Numbered from the stretch's first letter, positions 8,477-15,020 are shown. The stretch: DNA of 34,303 nt from Candidatus Woesearchaeota archaeon (GCA_016935265.1 JAFGRH010000022.1:1-34303), one strand, 5' to 3'. Program-made: numbers and translations. The notes: a model not told the origin generated them from the letters alone.

Positions 8477-9504
8477 ACCTGAAAATAATATTTTTGGAGG
8501 AATTCGGCAGGGCTTTCATACCCAAAAAGTTCAGGCCCCACCTCAGGCAGTACCTCCTGAAAGCAGGCATCGTAGAGGTGCCCTACAGGATTATAGGCGG
8601 GATGTTCTACCTGAGCATACTCGCAACTCTCATAATCTACCTGCTTAAGGTATACCCTCTTTTCGAGGAATCAGGGCTTGTTAAAGTCTTCTTTTACACG
8701 CTCGGAACATGGGTTGCGCTGCCTCTCGGCTTTGCCAGCGCTTTAGCCCTAATCTTCTATTTCTACCTTGACATGAAGATATTCAACCGCACCAAGAGAA
8801 TGGAGGAGGTTCTCCCTGACTTCCTGAGGTTTGTCGCTGAGAACCTGAAGGGAGGGATGCCTTTCGAGCGCGCCTTGTGGAGCGCAATCCGCCCTGAGTT
8901 CGGGGTGCTTGCCAATGAAGTCAGGCTTGCCGCCAAGAAAGTCATGACAGGGGAGGACGTTGACGAAGCCCTGAGGGAATTCACAAGCAAGTACGACTCA
9001 CCCACTCTTAGAAGGTCATTCGACCTCATAATAGAGGGCATGAAGGGCGGCGGAAAAACCGCTTACCTCATAGACCGCGTTGTTGAGGACCTTGAGGAAA
9101 CCAGGGAGCTTAAGCAGGAGATGAACGCAACAAACCTTTCCTATGTGATATTTGTTTCCATAATAGTCCTTGCCGTTGCGCCTGCACTCTTCACGCTTTC
9201 ATACCAGTTCCTGATGATACTTATAAGCATCGGCGGCAGGCTTGAGGGCGTGCAAACGCAGGGTGTTATGGACTTCGCCATGAACTTCGGGAATGTTGCG
9301 CTTGACCCGGACTCATTCAAGACCTTCTCGCGGCAGGCGCTCGGCGTTCTTTCTGTTTTCTCAGCCATGATAATATCCCAGATAAGCAGGGGAAACATAA
9401 AAGGCGGCATAAAATACATACCGGTGTTTCTCGCAATCACACAGGTAATTTATATTGGCCTGATGTGGGTTGCTGACAAGGTTTTCGGCGGGCTTATGAC
9501 ATGA
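8473..9504 (+). CDS. T2SSF/TadC-like pilus assembly membrane protein 2 (ArlJ-like)
   Basis: Second platform protein. Membrane segments lie near 42-60, 73-95, 225-250, 290-305 and 315-335. The T2SSF helical domain includes EVLPDFLRFVAENLKGGMPF, ALWSAIRPEFG and MTGEDVDEALREF. GGMPFERAL is the typical family turn. It overlaps the upstream gene by four bases and closes the motor operon: a T-rich tract follows at 9549-9560. The N-terminal region PKKFRPHLRQYLLKAGI is a common archaeal TadC lead-in. The class call is sure; whether the locus makes adhesion or DNA-uptake pili is not visible. Confidence 0.9.
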   Translation: MNLKIIFLEEFGRAFIPKKFRPHLRQYLLKAGIVEVPYRIIGGMFYLSILATLIIYLLKVYPLFEESGLVKVFFYTLGTWVALPLGFASALALIFYFYLDMKIFNRTKRMEEVLPDFLRFVAENLKGGMPFERALWSAIRPEFGVLANEVRLAAKKVMTGEDVDEALREFTSKYDSPTLRRSFDLIIEGMKGGGKTAYLIDRVVEDLEETRELKQEMNATNLSYVIFVSIIVLAVAPALFTLSYQFLMILISIGGRLEGVQTQGVMDFAMNFGNVALDPDSFKTFSRQALGVLSVFSAMIISQISRGNIKGGIKYIPVFLAITQVIYIGLMWVADKVFGGLMT

Positions 9505-9548
9505 GGAAAAATATTTAAATGAACGGCTATTTAACAATAAAAAACAGT

Positions 9549-9560
9549 TTTTCTTTTTTT
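9549..9560 (+). terminator. T-rich terminator after the pilus-motor operon
   Basis: The run TTTTTCTTTTTTT lies about 45 nt after the last T2SSF stop and before the next TATA-like box (9571). Archaeal RNA polymerase terminates on such oligo-T tracts without needing a hairpin. Confidence 0.5.
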
Positions 9561-9570
9561 GGATAGCTTC

Positions 9571-9577
9571 TATATAT
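9571..9577 (+). promoter_or_regulatory. TATA-like box of the 56-aa coiled-coil gene
   Basis: TATATAT is centred 25 nt before ATG 9599, the leaderless spacing used elsewhere in the window. A second candidate (ATTTAAAT at 9513-9520) would put its start before the T-tract, so the nearer box is preferred. Confidence 0.45.
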
Positions 9578-9598
9578 CGATAGGCAGGGGGTTTTAAA

Positions 9599-9769
9599 AT
9601 GACAGATGCAGACAATGTTGAGAAAGAGCTAAGTGAAGTGAGGAAGAGGCTGCTTACGCTTGAGTGGGACAAGAAGCACAACCAGCTCAATGCCGGCATG
9701 GAATCGCATTACGAAGAGCTTAAGACCAAGTGCAAGGAACTTGAGAGCATGAAGGAGAAGCTCAAATAA
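9599..9769 (+). CDS. 56-aa coiled-coil protein (below the ORF-track cutoff)
   Basis: A short ORF starting MTDADNVEKELSEVRKRL and ending LESMKEKLK. It is almost entirely charged heptad-like helix with one Trp and one Cys, so a small soluble coiled-coil protein is expected. Support comes from its own TATA-like box at leaderless distance and from a reading frame free of rare codons. GGGGG lies 10 nt upstream but is a weak ribosome site. Its last 8 bases overlap the convergent pth2 stop. No family is recognised. It could act with the upstream pilus motor or be independent. Confidence 0.6.
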   Translation: MTDADNVEKELSEVRKRLLTLEWDKKHNQLNAGMESHYEELKTKCKELESMKEKLK

Positions 9770-10100
9770 TCTTCAGCTTTCCTGTTATTTCATCAATCTT
9801 TTTTTCATCAGCAGGCCCTATGCCTAAGCAGGTTACTGTTCCCGGCTTAAGGACAGTCTTTCCCGCATCCTTGATTATTGCAGTTACCAATCCTTTCTTA
9901 GCTGCCATTTTTTTCAGCCTGAAAAGCTCGGTCCTGTTCTCGGCCCACACAGCAATTTTCTTGCCGCCTTCCTGGACCCACTGCTCAATCTCCTCTGACT
10001 TCATTGCGGCATCCACCGCAGCATGCGCAACCTGAACAGCCAGTTTCCCCTTAGGCAGATTGAGGTCCTTCCTTACAGCTATTACGAGCTTTTGGGCCAT
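9762..10100 (-). CDS. pth2: peptidyl-tRNA hydrolase, Pth2 type
   Basis: Archaeal/eukaryotic peptidyl-tRNA hydrolase that frees tRNA from drop-off peptidyl-tRNAs. The diagnostic opening KLVIAVRKDLNLPKGKLAVQ, then VAHAAVDAA, is followed by AGKTVLKPGTVTCLGIGP, which carries the conserved T.T.laigP strand. At 112 aa it is the full family length. The start ATG has GGAG about 13 nt upstream. It stands alone on the minus strand between two plus-strand genes; its 3' end overlaps the coiled-coil gene by 8 nt. Confidence 0.95.
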   Translation of the reverse strand: MAQKLVIAVRKDLNLPKGKLAVQVAHAAVDAAMKSEEIEQWVQEGGKKIAVWAENRTELFRLKKMAAKKGLVTAIIKDAGKTVLKPGTVTCLGIGPADEKKIDEITGKLKII

Positions 10101-10152
10101 GCCAATAGCTCTCCAGTAGGCATTTATTAACCTTTCCCATTTTTGACAAAGG

Positions 10153-10160
10153 TTTAAATA
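10153..10160 (+). promoter_or_regulatory. TATA box of the small ORF-alba operon
   Basis: TTTAAATA is centred about 30 nt before the ATG of the 48-aa ORF. That distance implies a leader of a few nucleotides. Confidence 0.65.
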
Positions 10161-10186
10161 CTTGCTTAGCCTACTGCCAGTGGGGA

Positions 10187-10333
10187 ATGAAAAGCTACAA
10201 GAGAAAGGCGAGGTTGCTCCAGGCGAGTACCGAATTGTGGCGCGATTACAGCTTTTTGCAGAAAAGCGGCGACTTTGTCTTCATGCCAAGGTCGCTCTAC
10301 AGGAAGACATTGAAAACAAGAAACTTCAAGTGA
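10187..10333 (+). CDS. 48-aa basic small protein, translationally coupled to Alba
   Basis: ATG 10187 opens a 48-aa frame starting MKSYKRKARLLQASTELW and ending YRKTLKTRNFK. It is highly basic with several aromatic residues, as in nucleic-acid-binding small proteins. It follows the TATA box directly and TGGGG precedes its ATG. Its stop codon TGA lies within GTGAT, which serves as the ribosome site of alba 5 nt later. This explains why the ORF track extended alba upstream in another frame. No family is recognised. A chromatin or RNA-binding partner for Alba is a reasonable guess. Confidence 0.6.
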   Translation: MKSYKRKARLLQASTELWRDYSFLQKSGDFVFMPRSLYRKTLKTRNFK

Positions 10334-10338
10334 TAATC

Positions 10339-10620
10339 ATGGCATCGGACAACGCAATCTTTATAGGGACAAAGCCGTTCATGAACTATGTAACTGCAGT
10401 AGTGATGCAGTTCACGACAAAAAATGCCGAGGAGATAATTCTGAAGGCAAGGGGCAAATTCATAAGCCGGGCAGTAGACGTTGCCGAAGTGGCAAGAAAA
10501 AGATTTCTCGAGGGGCAGGTCGACATAAAGACCATAAACATAGACTCAGAAGAGTTCAAGAACAAGGAAGGCAGGCAGGTAAGGGTTTCCACAATCGAGA
10601 TAACGCTTGCAAGGAAATAA
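10339..10620 (+). CDS. albA: Alba family chromatin/RNA-binding protein
   Basis: Dimeric Alba protein that coats DNA and RNA in archaea. The track ORF begins at 10162, but the Alba fold starts at NAIFIGTKPFMNYVTAV. That fits ATG 10339 (MASDNAIF...), preceded by GTGAT and giving 93 aa, the usual length. ARGKFISRAVDVAEVARKRF is the helix-2 region and VSTIEITLARK the last strand. The Lys that can be acetylated in Sulfolobus Alba aligns near TKPF. It is second in an operon behind a 48-aa basic ORF. Confidence 0.95.
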   Translation: MASDNAIFIGTKPFMNYVTAVVMQFTTKNAEEIILKARGKFISRAVDVAEVARKRFLEGQVDIKTINIDSEEFKNKEGRQVRVSTIEITLARK

Positions 10621-10622
10621 TT

Positions 10623-11201
10623 CTAAGCCAGCAGCCCATAAATCCTCGGCGCAACGCTAGTAAAAACCCACACGTTAAATGCTATGTGCGTCGCTATGAA
10701 AAGAATTGTCCTTTCTACCCTGCTGCCAAGGAAAAGGTAGCCGGCAGCTATTATCGCGTCGTAAATAACTGTCAGGATTATCCCTGCCCAAGTAATTCCC
10801 ATCCCCGAGAATACGGGAACAAGAAAGCTCACGGCAATTATTGCTATGAAGGAAACAAATGTGGCGTGGGTAAAGTGCGCCGTAAAAAGGAAAGCGAAGA
10901 AGAGCGATACAACCCCCACAACTGCTGCCGGAATCGTCCCGTAAAGGAGCCCTGTTATCACTGTTCCCATCATCACAAGCTCTATTCCCAGCGATACCCT
11001 GATAGCCCTGTTATAGAGAAGCGAGACAGCGCCTATTGCCGCAAGCGCAGCCATTACCGCGATTCCCTTTATGTAGCTTATTCCAAAGAAAAGAGCTATC
11101 CCCAGCGAAACGCCTATTATAATAGATGCCTTGTCTTTCCAGAGGTCCTTAATAGTAAGAACCTGCTTCCTTGACCAGTTCCTTAGCTCATCCCTTTTCA
11201 T
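10623..11201 (-). CDS. integral membrane protein, paralog C of a three-gene family
   Basis: About six hydrophobic segments. The start is moved from 11234 to the ATG at 11201 (MKRDELRNWSRKQ), because this falls 1 nt after the stop of the upstream paralog and matches that paralog's N-terminus (MERNEIRKWAKER). Shared signatures are an LLYN(R/K)..RvSLG.E segment near residue 70, GTVITGLLYGTIPAAVVGVV and a C-terminal FNVWVFTSVAPRIYGLL. The 'YGxxAAxxVGxv' turn is reminiscent of ECF-transporter S components, but no firm family match is claimed. It is third in a row of paralogs and probably co-transcribed with paralog B. Confidence 0.75.
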   Translation of the reverse strand: MKRDELRNWSRKQVLTIKDLWKDKASIIIGVSLGIALFFGISYIKGIAVMAALAAIGAVSLLYNRAIRVSLGIELVMMGTVITGLLYGTIPAAVVGVVSLFFAFLFTAHFTHATFVSFIAIIAVSFLVPVFSGMGITWAGIILTVIYDAIIAAGYLFLGSRVERTILFIATHIAFNVWVFTSVAPRIYGLLA

Positions 11202-11202
11202 T

Positions 11203-11781
11203 TTATCCAAGCAGCTCAAGCAGCTTTGGCGCAATTACAGCGAAAACCCAGATGTTGAAAGGTATGTCTGTTGCGGCAAAAAGAAAGGACTTCCACGGCT
11301 GGCTCCCGAGCAGTATGTAGCCCGGCACAATTATCACGTTATACAGAATAGCCATGAGTATCCCCAGTGAGGTTATGCCCATCCCCTCAAATAGCGGTAT
11401 TGCTATGCTTACTGCCCCCAGCCCTATGAAAGATACCAAAGTGGAGTGCTGGAAGCTCTGGTTGAACACTTCAGCTGCAAAAAGCGCTACAGCTCCCACA
11501 AAAAAGGCTGCCAGCGGGCCGTAAATCACCCCTGCAAGCACCGTCGAGAGCACTATGAACTCAAAGCCGAGCGAAATCCTGACAAACTTATTGTAAAGCA
11601 GCGAGGCAAACCCGAGCAGGATAAGCAGGAGCAGCACTATCCCTGCCTTTACGTATGCCCAGAAAAAAAGCAGCAGCGCAAGGCAGATAACAGCCAGAAA
11701 AACCAGCCTTTTCCTCTTCTTAAGCTGGTCATACCTGAAAACTCGTTCCTTTGCCCACTTCCTGATTTCATTTCTTTCCAT
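11203..11781 (-). CDS. integral membrane protein, paralog B, directly downstream of the tRNA
   Basis: Paralog of its two neighbours, with about six membrane helices and signatures LLYNKFVRISLGFEFIVLS and GVIYGPLAAFFVGAVALFA. The start is moved from 11847 to ATG 11781 (MERNEIRKWAKERVFRYDQ). The extra residues of the track ORF come from translating tRNA and intron sequence. Only 11 nt separate its ATG from the tRNA-Arg 3' end, and that gap is CTCTTTTTAAA with no ribosome site. Expression may therefore depend on read-through from the tRNA promoter and release by tRNA 3' processing, giving a near-leaderless mRNA. The function is unknown; an ECF S-component-like permease is one possibility. Confidence 0.78.
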   Translation of the reverse strand: MERNEIRKWAKERVFRYDQLKKRKRLVFLAVICLALLLFFWAYVKAGIVLLLLILLGFASLLYNKFVRISLGFEFIVLSTVLAGVIYGPLAAFFVGAVALFAAEVFNQSFQHSTLVSFIGLGAVSIAIPLFEGMGITSLGILMAILYNVIIVPGYILLGSQPWKSFLFAATDIPFNIWVFAVIAPKLLELLG

Positions 11782-11806
11782 TTTAAAAAGAGCGGGCCTG
11801 CTGGGA

Positions 11807-11893
11807 CTTTCATGCGGCAATCTCATGACGTTATGCACGAAGCGCACCGGTCGGCTTCACGCCGACCTAACGTCCAGGTGGAGTTTGCCACCT
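11807..11893 (-). other. 87-nt noncanonical tRNA intron (position 59/60) with multi-stem fold
   Basis: The intron itself is strongly structured. GACGTTA pairs with TAACGTC and encloses a 7-bp hairpin GGTCGGC/GCCGACC (loop GTGAA) and a short TGCG/TGCA hairpin, a three-way junction. Near its 5' side AGGTGG can pair with CCACCT, which competes with GGTGGC pairing to GCCGC next to the 3' splice site. No group I or II core and no C/D boxes are seen, so removal by the archaeal splicing endonuclease is expected. Confidence 0.75.
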
Positions 11894-11914
11894 TTTGAAC
11901 CCAGATTACATGGT

Positions 11915-11929
11915 TTCTGCGTAAAAGCA
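11915..11929 (-). other. 15-nt anticodon-loop intron (position 37/38)
   Basis: The anticodon loop is 22 nt instead of 7. Taking the canonical 37/38 site removes TGCTTTTACGCAGAA and leaves the loop CTTCGGA. CTTC can pair with GCAG at three of four positions, a relaxed bulge-helix-bulge. The exact boundary could shift by one base; the anticodon would stay UCG. Confidence 0.7.
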
Positions 11930-11990
11930 CCGAAGCCACGTGTGCGATCCTGGTTACACCACAGGCCCGTGCAGCGAGGAAACTGCGCAC

Positions 11991-11998
11991 TATAAAAA
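11991..11998 (-). promoter_or_regulatory. TATA box of tRNA-Arg
   Basis: Read on the minus strand, TTTTTATA is centred 26 nt before the tRNA 5' end, the standard archaeal distance. It overlaps the intergenic space just after the stop of paralog A. Confidence 0.7.
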
Positions 11999-12007
11999 AC
12001 CTGTGCT

Positions 12008-12592
12008 TTATGCGGTCATCAAAAACAGCACAGGCTCCCCAAGAACCCTGAATATTACGAAGTTGAACACAAAGTTTCCTGTCAGGAAGAAAACAAGCTT
12101 CATCCTGAGCTCAACATCCGGCTGTATCATGTAGAGCGGCTGGGCAATTACATTGTAAACCACCACTCCAAGCATGCCCGCCCAGAATATGTTAACGTTA
12201 TATCCTGCAGCTATGGCAGCGGCTATGCCGGCAGATGCCCTCGCAGGAATGTAGCCGATTACAAAAGCGTCAATTGCGGACGAAGCAATCTCCGCGGCAA
12301 TCGTAACAACTATGCCGAAAATCGCCCCTGCCCAAATGCCGTAAACATAGCCGACAAGGACTGTTCCGAACGTTACAAGCTCAAAAGCAGGCGGTATCCT
12401 GATTACGCGCTTGTAAACCTGCGAGAACGTTCCAGCTAAAGCAAGAATCCCTATGCTCACAATAGCCCTCACCTGGCTCGTGAAGAGCATAGCAGCAGCA
12501 ATAACCAGCAGGCTGATGATAACAGCCTTCTTGTTCCTCCTGCCCCACCTGTAAATCCTTCTGGCAAACTCAGGAACACGCTTCTTAACCAT
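12008..12592 (-). CDS. integral membrane protein, paralog A
   Basis: A basic N-terminus (MVKKRVPEFARRIYRWGRR) is followed by about six hydrophobic segments. FELVTFGTVLVGYVYGIWAG aligns with the corresponding parts of paralogs B and C, and SQVYKRVIRIPPAFELV with their LLYN..RISLG.E segment. A TATA-like box (12616-12623, minus strand) is 27 nt before the ATG, so it is leaderless. The tRNA-Arg gene is inserted between it and paralog B. Function unknown: the small six-helix form with a cytoplasmic Arg/Lys head would suit a permease subunit. Confidence 0.78.
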   Translation of the reverse strand: MVKKRVPEFARRIYRWGRRNKKAVIISLLVIAAAMLFTSQVRAIVSIGILALAGTFSQVYKRVIRIPPAFELVTFGTVLVGYVYGIWAGAIFGIVVTIAAEIASSAIDAFVIGYIPARASAGIAAAIAAGYNVNIFWAGMLGVVVYNVIAQPLYMIQPDVELRMKLVFFLTGNFVFNFVIFRVLGEPVLFLMTA

Positions 12593-12637
12593 GCATTAAT
12601 TACTGTAAAGAAGCCTATAAAAATTTTCTCAAAAAAT

Positions 12638-13291
12638 TTATCTGCTAAAAATCCTGCTTAAAGCGCCAGGCGTCCTGTAATCCTTTTTTTCCTCCATCGG
12701 AAGTGTCAGGTATTTCCTGCTTTCACCCACCTTTTTGAGAAGCGCATCAAAGTTTCCCAGCCTGTCGAAAATTTCCTCAAAAGCCTTTAAGGGCATTTTC
12801 ATTGTTTTTGGCTTTTTCCCCTCTTCAGCCTCACCTACTGTGCGCACATCAGCCAGTTCCGAAGGCTCTTTAAGGGCAGCGTAGGTAGCAAAGCGTATGT
12901 CCCATTCAACCGTTTCTTTTCCAGCCTCGCCATGGTTGTTCCGCGCTACTTCTGCCACTAAGCCGTTGTAATGGGCAAAAGCGCCTAATTTGCTTCTGCC
13001 CCCATTCTCCAAATAATGTATTAAAGTGTCAAGGGCTATGTGGTAAGAAATCATGTTTTCTGTCAGCTGGGAGCCCGGCTTAAGCCGCCTCAGCTCTTCT
13101 CTTATTATCCCCCTAGCTTTTTCGTAATCCCCTATACCTGCCAGTGCATAAGCCTCAACAAGCCTTGCCGCAGGAAGCTGTCCCGGCTTTTTGTAGCTGT
13201 GCAAACTTGTCTCTTCTATCTCTATGACATCCCTTGCCACTTTTTTGAACCTTCCTGCCAGGAGGTCGTCAATTGCGTCTTCTATTAGCAT
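12638..13291 (-). CDS. soluble helical protein, TPR-like N-terminal half, unknown function
   Basis: About 217 aa with no membrane segment or signal peptide. Residues 1-90 (LIEDAIDDLLAGRFKKVARD; LVEAYALAGIGDYEKARGII) read like one or two TPR-type helix pairs. The rest is helical with a Lys-rich stretch EEGKKPKTMKMPLKAFEEIF. The track start is TTG 13297; ATG 13291 two codons later is preferred. It is divergent from proS with a shared 75-nt upstream region and is followed by paralog A after 45 nt. No family is recognised. Confidence 0.7.
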   Translation of the reverse strand: MLIEDAIDDLLAGRFKKVARDVIEIEETSLHSYKKPGQLPAARLVEAYALAGIGDYEKARGIIREELRRLKPGSQLTENMISYHIALDTLIHYLENGGRSKLGAFAHYNGLVAEVARNNHGEAGKETVEWDIRFATYAALKEPSELADVRTVGEAEEGKKPKTMKMPLKAFEEIFDRLGNFDALLKKVGESRKYLTLPMEEKKDYRTPGALSRIFSR

Positions 13292-13337
13292 ATCCAAGCC
13301 GGTTGCAGGCTTCCCTTTAAAAAAATTATCACAAAGC

Positions 13338-13345
13338 TTTTAAAA
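13338..13345 (+). promoter_or_regulatory. TATA box of proS, leaderless start
   Basis: TTTTAAAA is centred 26 nt before the proS ATG, with no Shine-Dalgarno in between. Confidence 0.65.
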
Positions 13346-13367
13346 TCATTAACCGCAACTTGTCCGC

Positions 13368-14804
13368 ATGACAAAAAAGGAAGAAAAGAACATCGGAATA
13401 ACAGTCAAGAAATCTGACGACTTCTCCGAGTGGTATACGCAGGCAGTAACCAAGTCCGACCTTGCAGATTATACTTCTGTATCCGGGTGCATCGCGCTGA
13501 AGCCTTACTCTTACGAAATCTGGGAGAAAATAAAGGAAGTCGTCGATTCAAAGCTGAAAAAGCTCGGCGTGAAGAACTGCTACTTCCCGATGTTCATTCC
13601 GGAATCGCTCCTGCAGAAAGAGGCAGACCATGTTGAGGGCTTCAGCCCTGAGGTTGCATGGGTTACGCACGGCGGCGACACAAAGCTTGGCGAAAGGCTT
13701 GCGGTAAGGCCGACTTCAGAAGCCATAATGTATGACTCATATTCAAAATGGATAAGGAGCTGGCGCGATTTGCCACTTAAGCTTAACCAGTGGAACAACG
13801 TAGTAAGGTGGGAGTTCAAGCACCCAGTCGTGCTTTTAAGAACAAGGGAATTTCTTTGGAACGAGGGGCATACTGCCTTCGCAACAAAGGAGGAGGCAGA
13901 GAAGGAAATCGAGCAGGTAATGGCTCTTTACCAGGACGTCTGCGAGAACTACCTTGCGCTCTACGGCATCTCAGGGAAGAAGACAGAAAGCGAGAAGTTC
14001 GCAGGCGCTGTCTACACCAAATCAATAGAGTACCTCCTTCCAAGCGGCAAGGGCGTGCAGGGTCCTGATGCCCATCACGACGGCCAGAACTTTGCAAAGG
14101 CTTACCAGATACAGTTCCTCGACAGGGAAGAGAAGAAAAATTACGTCTGGCAGAACACCTGGGCAATAACCACAAGAATGATTGGGGTTATGATTGCTGT
14201 GCACGGCGATGACAAAGGGCTGGTCCTTCCGCCAAGGCTCGCTCCGATACAGGCTGTCATCGTTCCCATATACACAGCATCAAAAAAAGCAGAAGTAATG
14301 AAGGCAGTTGACTCTGCCGCAAAATCACTGAAGAAATTCTCTTTGGAGGTAGACGACCGAGACTACTCCCCCGGCTGGAAGTTCAACGAGTGGGAGATGA
14401 AAGGCGTTCCTGTCAGGATTGAGATAGGACCGAGGGATGTTGAAAAAAACCAGGCAGTCATCGTAAGGCGCGATAACGGGAAGAAGGAGTTTGTGCCGCT
14501 AAAGTCACTGGCTGCAGGCGTTGAATCAACCCTTGAGGAAATCCAGAAAAGCCTTCTCGCAAAATCAAGGAAATTCCTTCAGGACAACATAGCCGAGGCT
14601 TCTGCAATGAAGCAGCTCGTTGACTCAATCAAGGCAGGCAAAATGGCTCGAGTCTTTTTCTGCGGAAATCTGAAGTGCGAAGAGGAGATTAAAGACAAGA
14701 CTGGCGGAGCAACAGCAAGGTGCATACCTTCTGATGCAAAGAAGGGCAAGTGCGTCCTTTGCGGAAAGGAAGGGCAGACCACCTACTTCGCCAAAGCGTA
14801 TTAG
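13368..14804 (+). CDS. proS: prolyl-tRNA synthetase, archaeal/eukaryotic type
   Basis: Class II synthetase that charges tRNA-Pro. Visible signatures are the N-terminal FSEWYTQAVTKSDLADYTSV, the motif 2 region TREFLWNEGHTA (about 158-170), the motif 3 region GDDKGLVLPPRLAPIQ (about 279-294), an anticodon-binding domain (about 295-400) and a C-terminal zinc-type domain with Cys residues in FFCGNLKCEEE, ARCIPS and GKCVLCG. It ends in FAKAY, the Tyr-terminated end typical of this subtype. At 478 aa it has the expected length. The start is leaderless behind a TATA box. Confidence 0.97.
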   Translation: MTKKEEKNIGITVKKSDDFSEWYTQAVTKSDLADYTSVSGCIALKPYSYEIWEKIKEVVDSKLKKLGVKNCYFPMFIPESLLQKEADHVEGFSPEVAWVTHGGDTKLGERLAVRPTSEAIMYDSYSKWIRSWRDLPLKLNQWNNVVRWEFKHPVVLLRTREFLWNEGHTAFATKEEAEKEIEQVMALYQDVCENYLALYGISGKKTESEKFAGAVYTKSIEYLLPSGKGVQGPDAHHDGQNFAKAYQIQFLDREEKKNYVWQNTWAITTRMIGVMIAVHGDDKGLVLPPRLAPIQAVIVPIYTASKKAEVMKAVDSAAKSLKKFSLEVDDRDYSPGWKFNEWEMKGVPVRIEIGPRDVEKNQAVIVRRDNGKKEFVPLKSLAAGVESTLEEIQKSLLAKSRKFLQDNIAEASAMKQLVDSIKAGKMARVFFCGNLKCEEEIKDKTGGATARCIPSDAKKGKCVLCGKEGQTTYFAKAY

Positions 14805-14831
14805 TGCTTACTTTACTTGAACTGCAGTTGT

Positions 14832-14918
14832 CGGCTCGGTTGCTACGCAACTCATTTTTCTCCCCCTTACCTTTTGAAGGGGAGAGAAAAATGACCTTGG
14901 CGACGCCAAGGCGAGCCG
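14832..14918. repeat. cloverleaf-like inverted repeat with hairpin arms
   Basis: Outer arms CGGCTCG and CGAGCCG pair perfectly. Inside, GTTGC-TAC-GCAAC forms one hairpin and CCTTGGC-GAC-GCCAAGG another. Between them TCATTTTTCTCCCCCTT pairs with AAGGGGAGAGAAAAATGA across a short loop with one bulge. The 87-bp unit is thus a four-way cruciform whose two halves read CGGCTCG-hairpin-TCATTTTTCTC on opposite strands. It starts about 27 nt after the proS stop. It could be a small non-autonomous mobile element, a REP-like repeat or a structured 3' end of the proS transcript. No coding frame is supported in it. Confidence 0.75.
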
Positions 14919-14961
14919 GCAAAAGCAAGAACTCAACAGTGAGACTACCGCATCAAAAAGC

Positions 14962-14968
14962 TTAAATA
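14962..14968 (+). promoter_or_regulatory. TATA box of the 36-aa gene
   Basis: CTTAAATA in an AT-rich context predicts a start near 14990, about 30 nt before ATG 15021. That leaves room for the strong ribosome site GGGGGTGG. Confidence 0.55.
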
Positions 14969-15020
14969 CAAGCTTGCTAACGGCTTTTCCTAGTACGTGC
15001 ATCAAAAGGGGGTGGAACGT

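Larger units (their letters stand above)
11793..11968 (-). tRNA. tRNA-Arg(UCG) with two introns, one in the T-loop
   Basis: The exons fold into a complete cloverleaf: acceptor GGGCCTG/CAGGCCC with discriminator G; D-arm GTGT/GCAC with loop AACCAGGATC (GG plus A20, an Arg identity base); anticodon stem CGTGG/CCATG with loop CTTCGG..A (U33, anticodon UCG); a 4-nt variable loop; T-stem CTGGG/CCCAG. The 37/38 site holds a 15-nt intron (11915-11929). A second intron of 87 nt (11807-11893) splits the T-loop between positions 59 and 60. Its flanks form a bulge-helix-bulge: TTCA pairs with TGAA, with 3-nt bulges AAA and AGT, and removal restores the loop TTCAAAT. Mature length is 74 nt without CCA. 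A TATA box lies 26 nt upstream and an oligo-T tract follows. Confidence 0.88.

Noticed and set aside
11782-11847. N-terminal extension of the 214-aa membrane ORF
   Set aside because: Those codons are the 3' end of the tRNA and its intron, and the paralog starts at the equivalent of ATG 11781.
11807-11893. T-loop insertion as a self-splicing group I/II intron or a C/D box RNA
   Set aside because: At 87 nt it is too short for a group I or II core, no C or D boxes are seen, and the bulge-helix-bulge explains removal.
10686-11898. Plus-strand ORFs of 162, 79 and 150 aa
   Set aside because: They are antisense to the membrane-protein paralogs and the tRNA, with Cys/Tyr/Lys-rich non-protein-like composition.
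14689-15005. ORFs of 60-80 aa on both strands downstream of proS
   Set aside because: They arise from reading through the inverted repeat; the symmetric repeat gives open frames on both strands.
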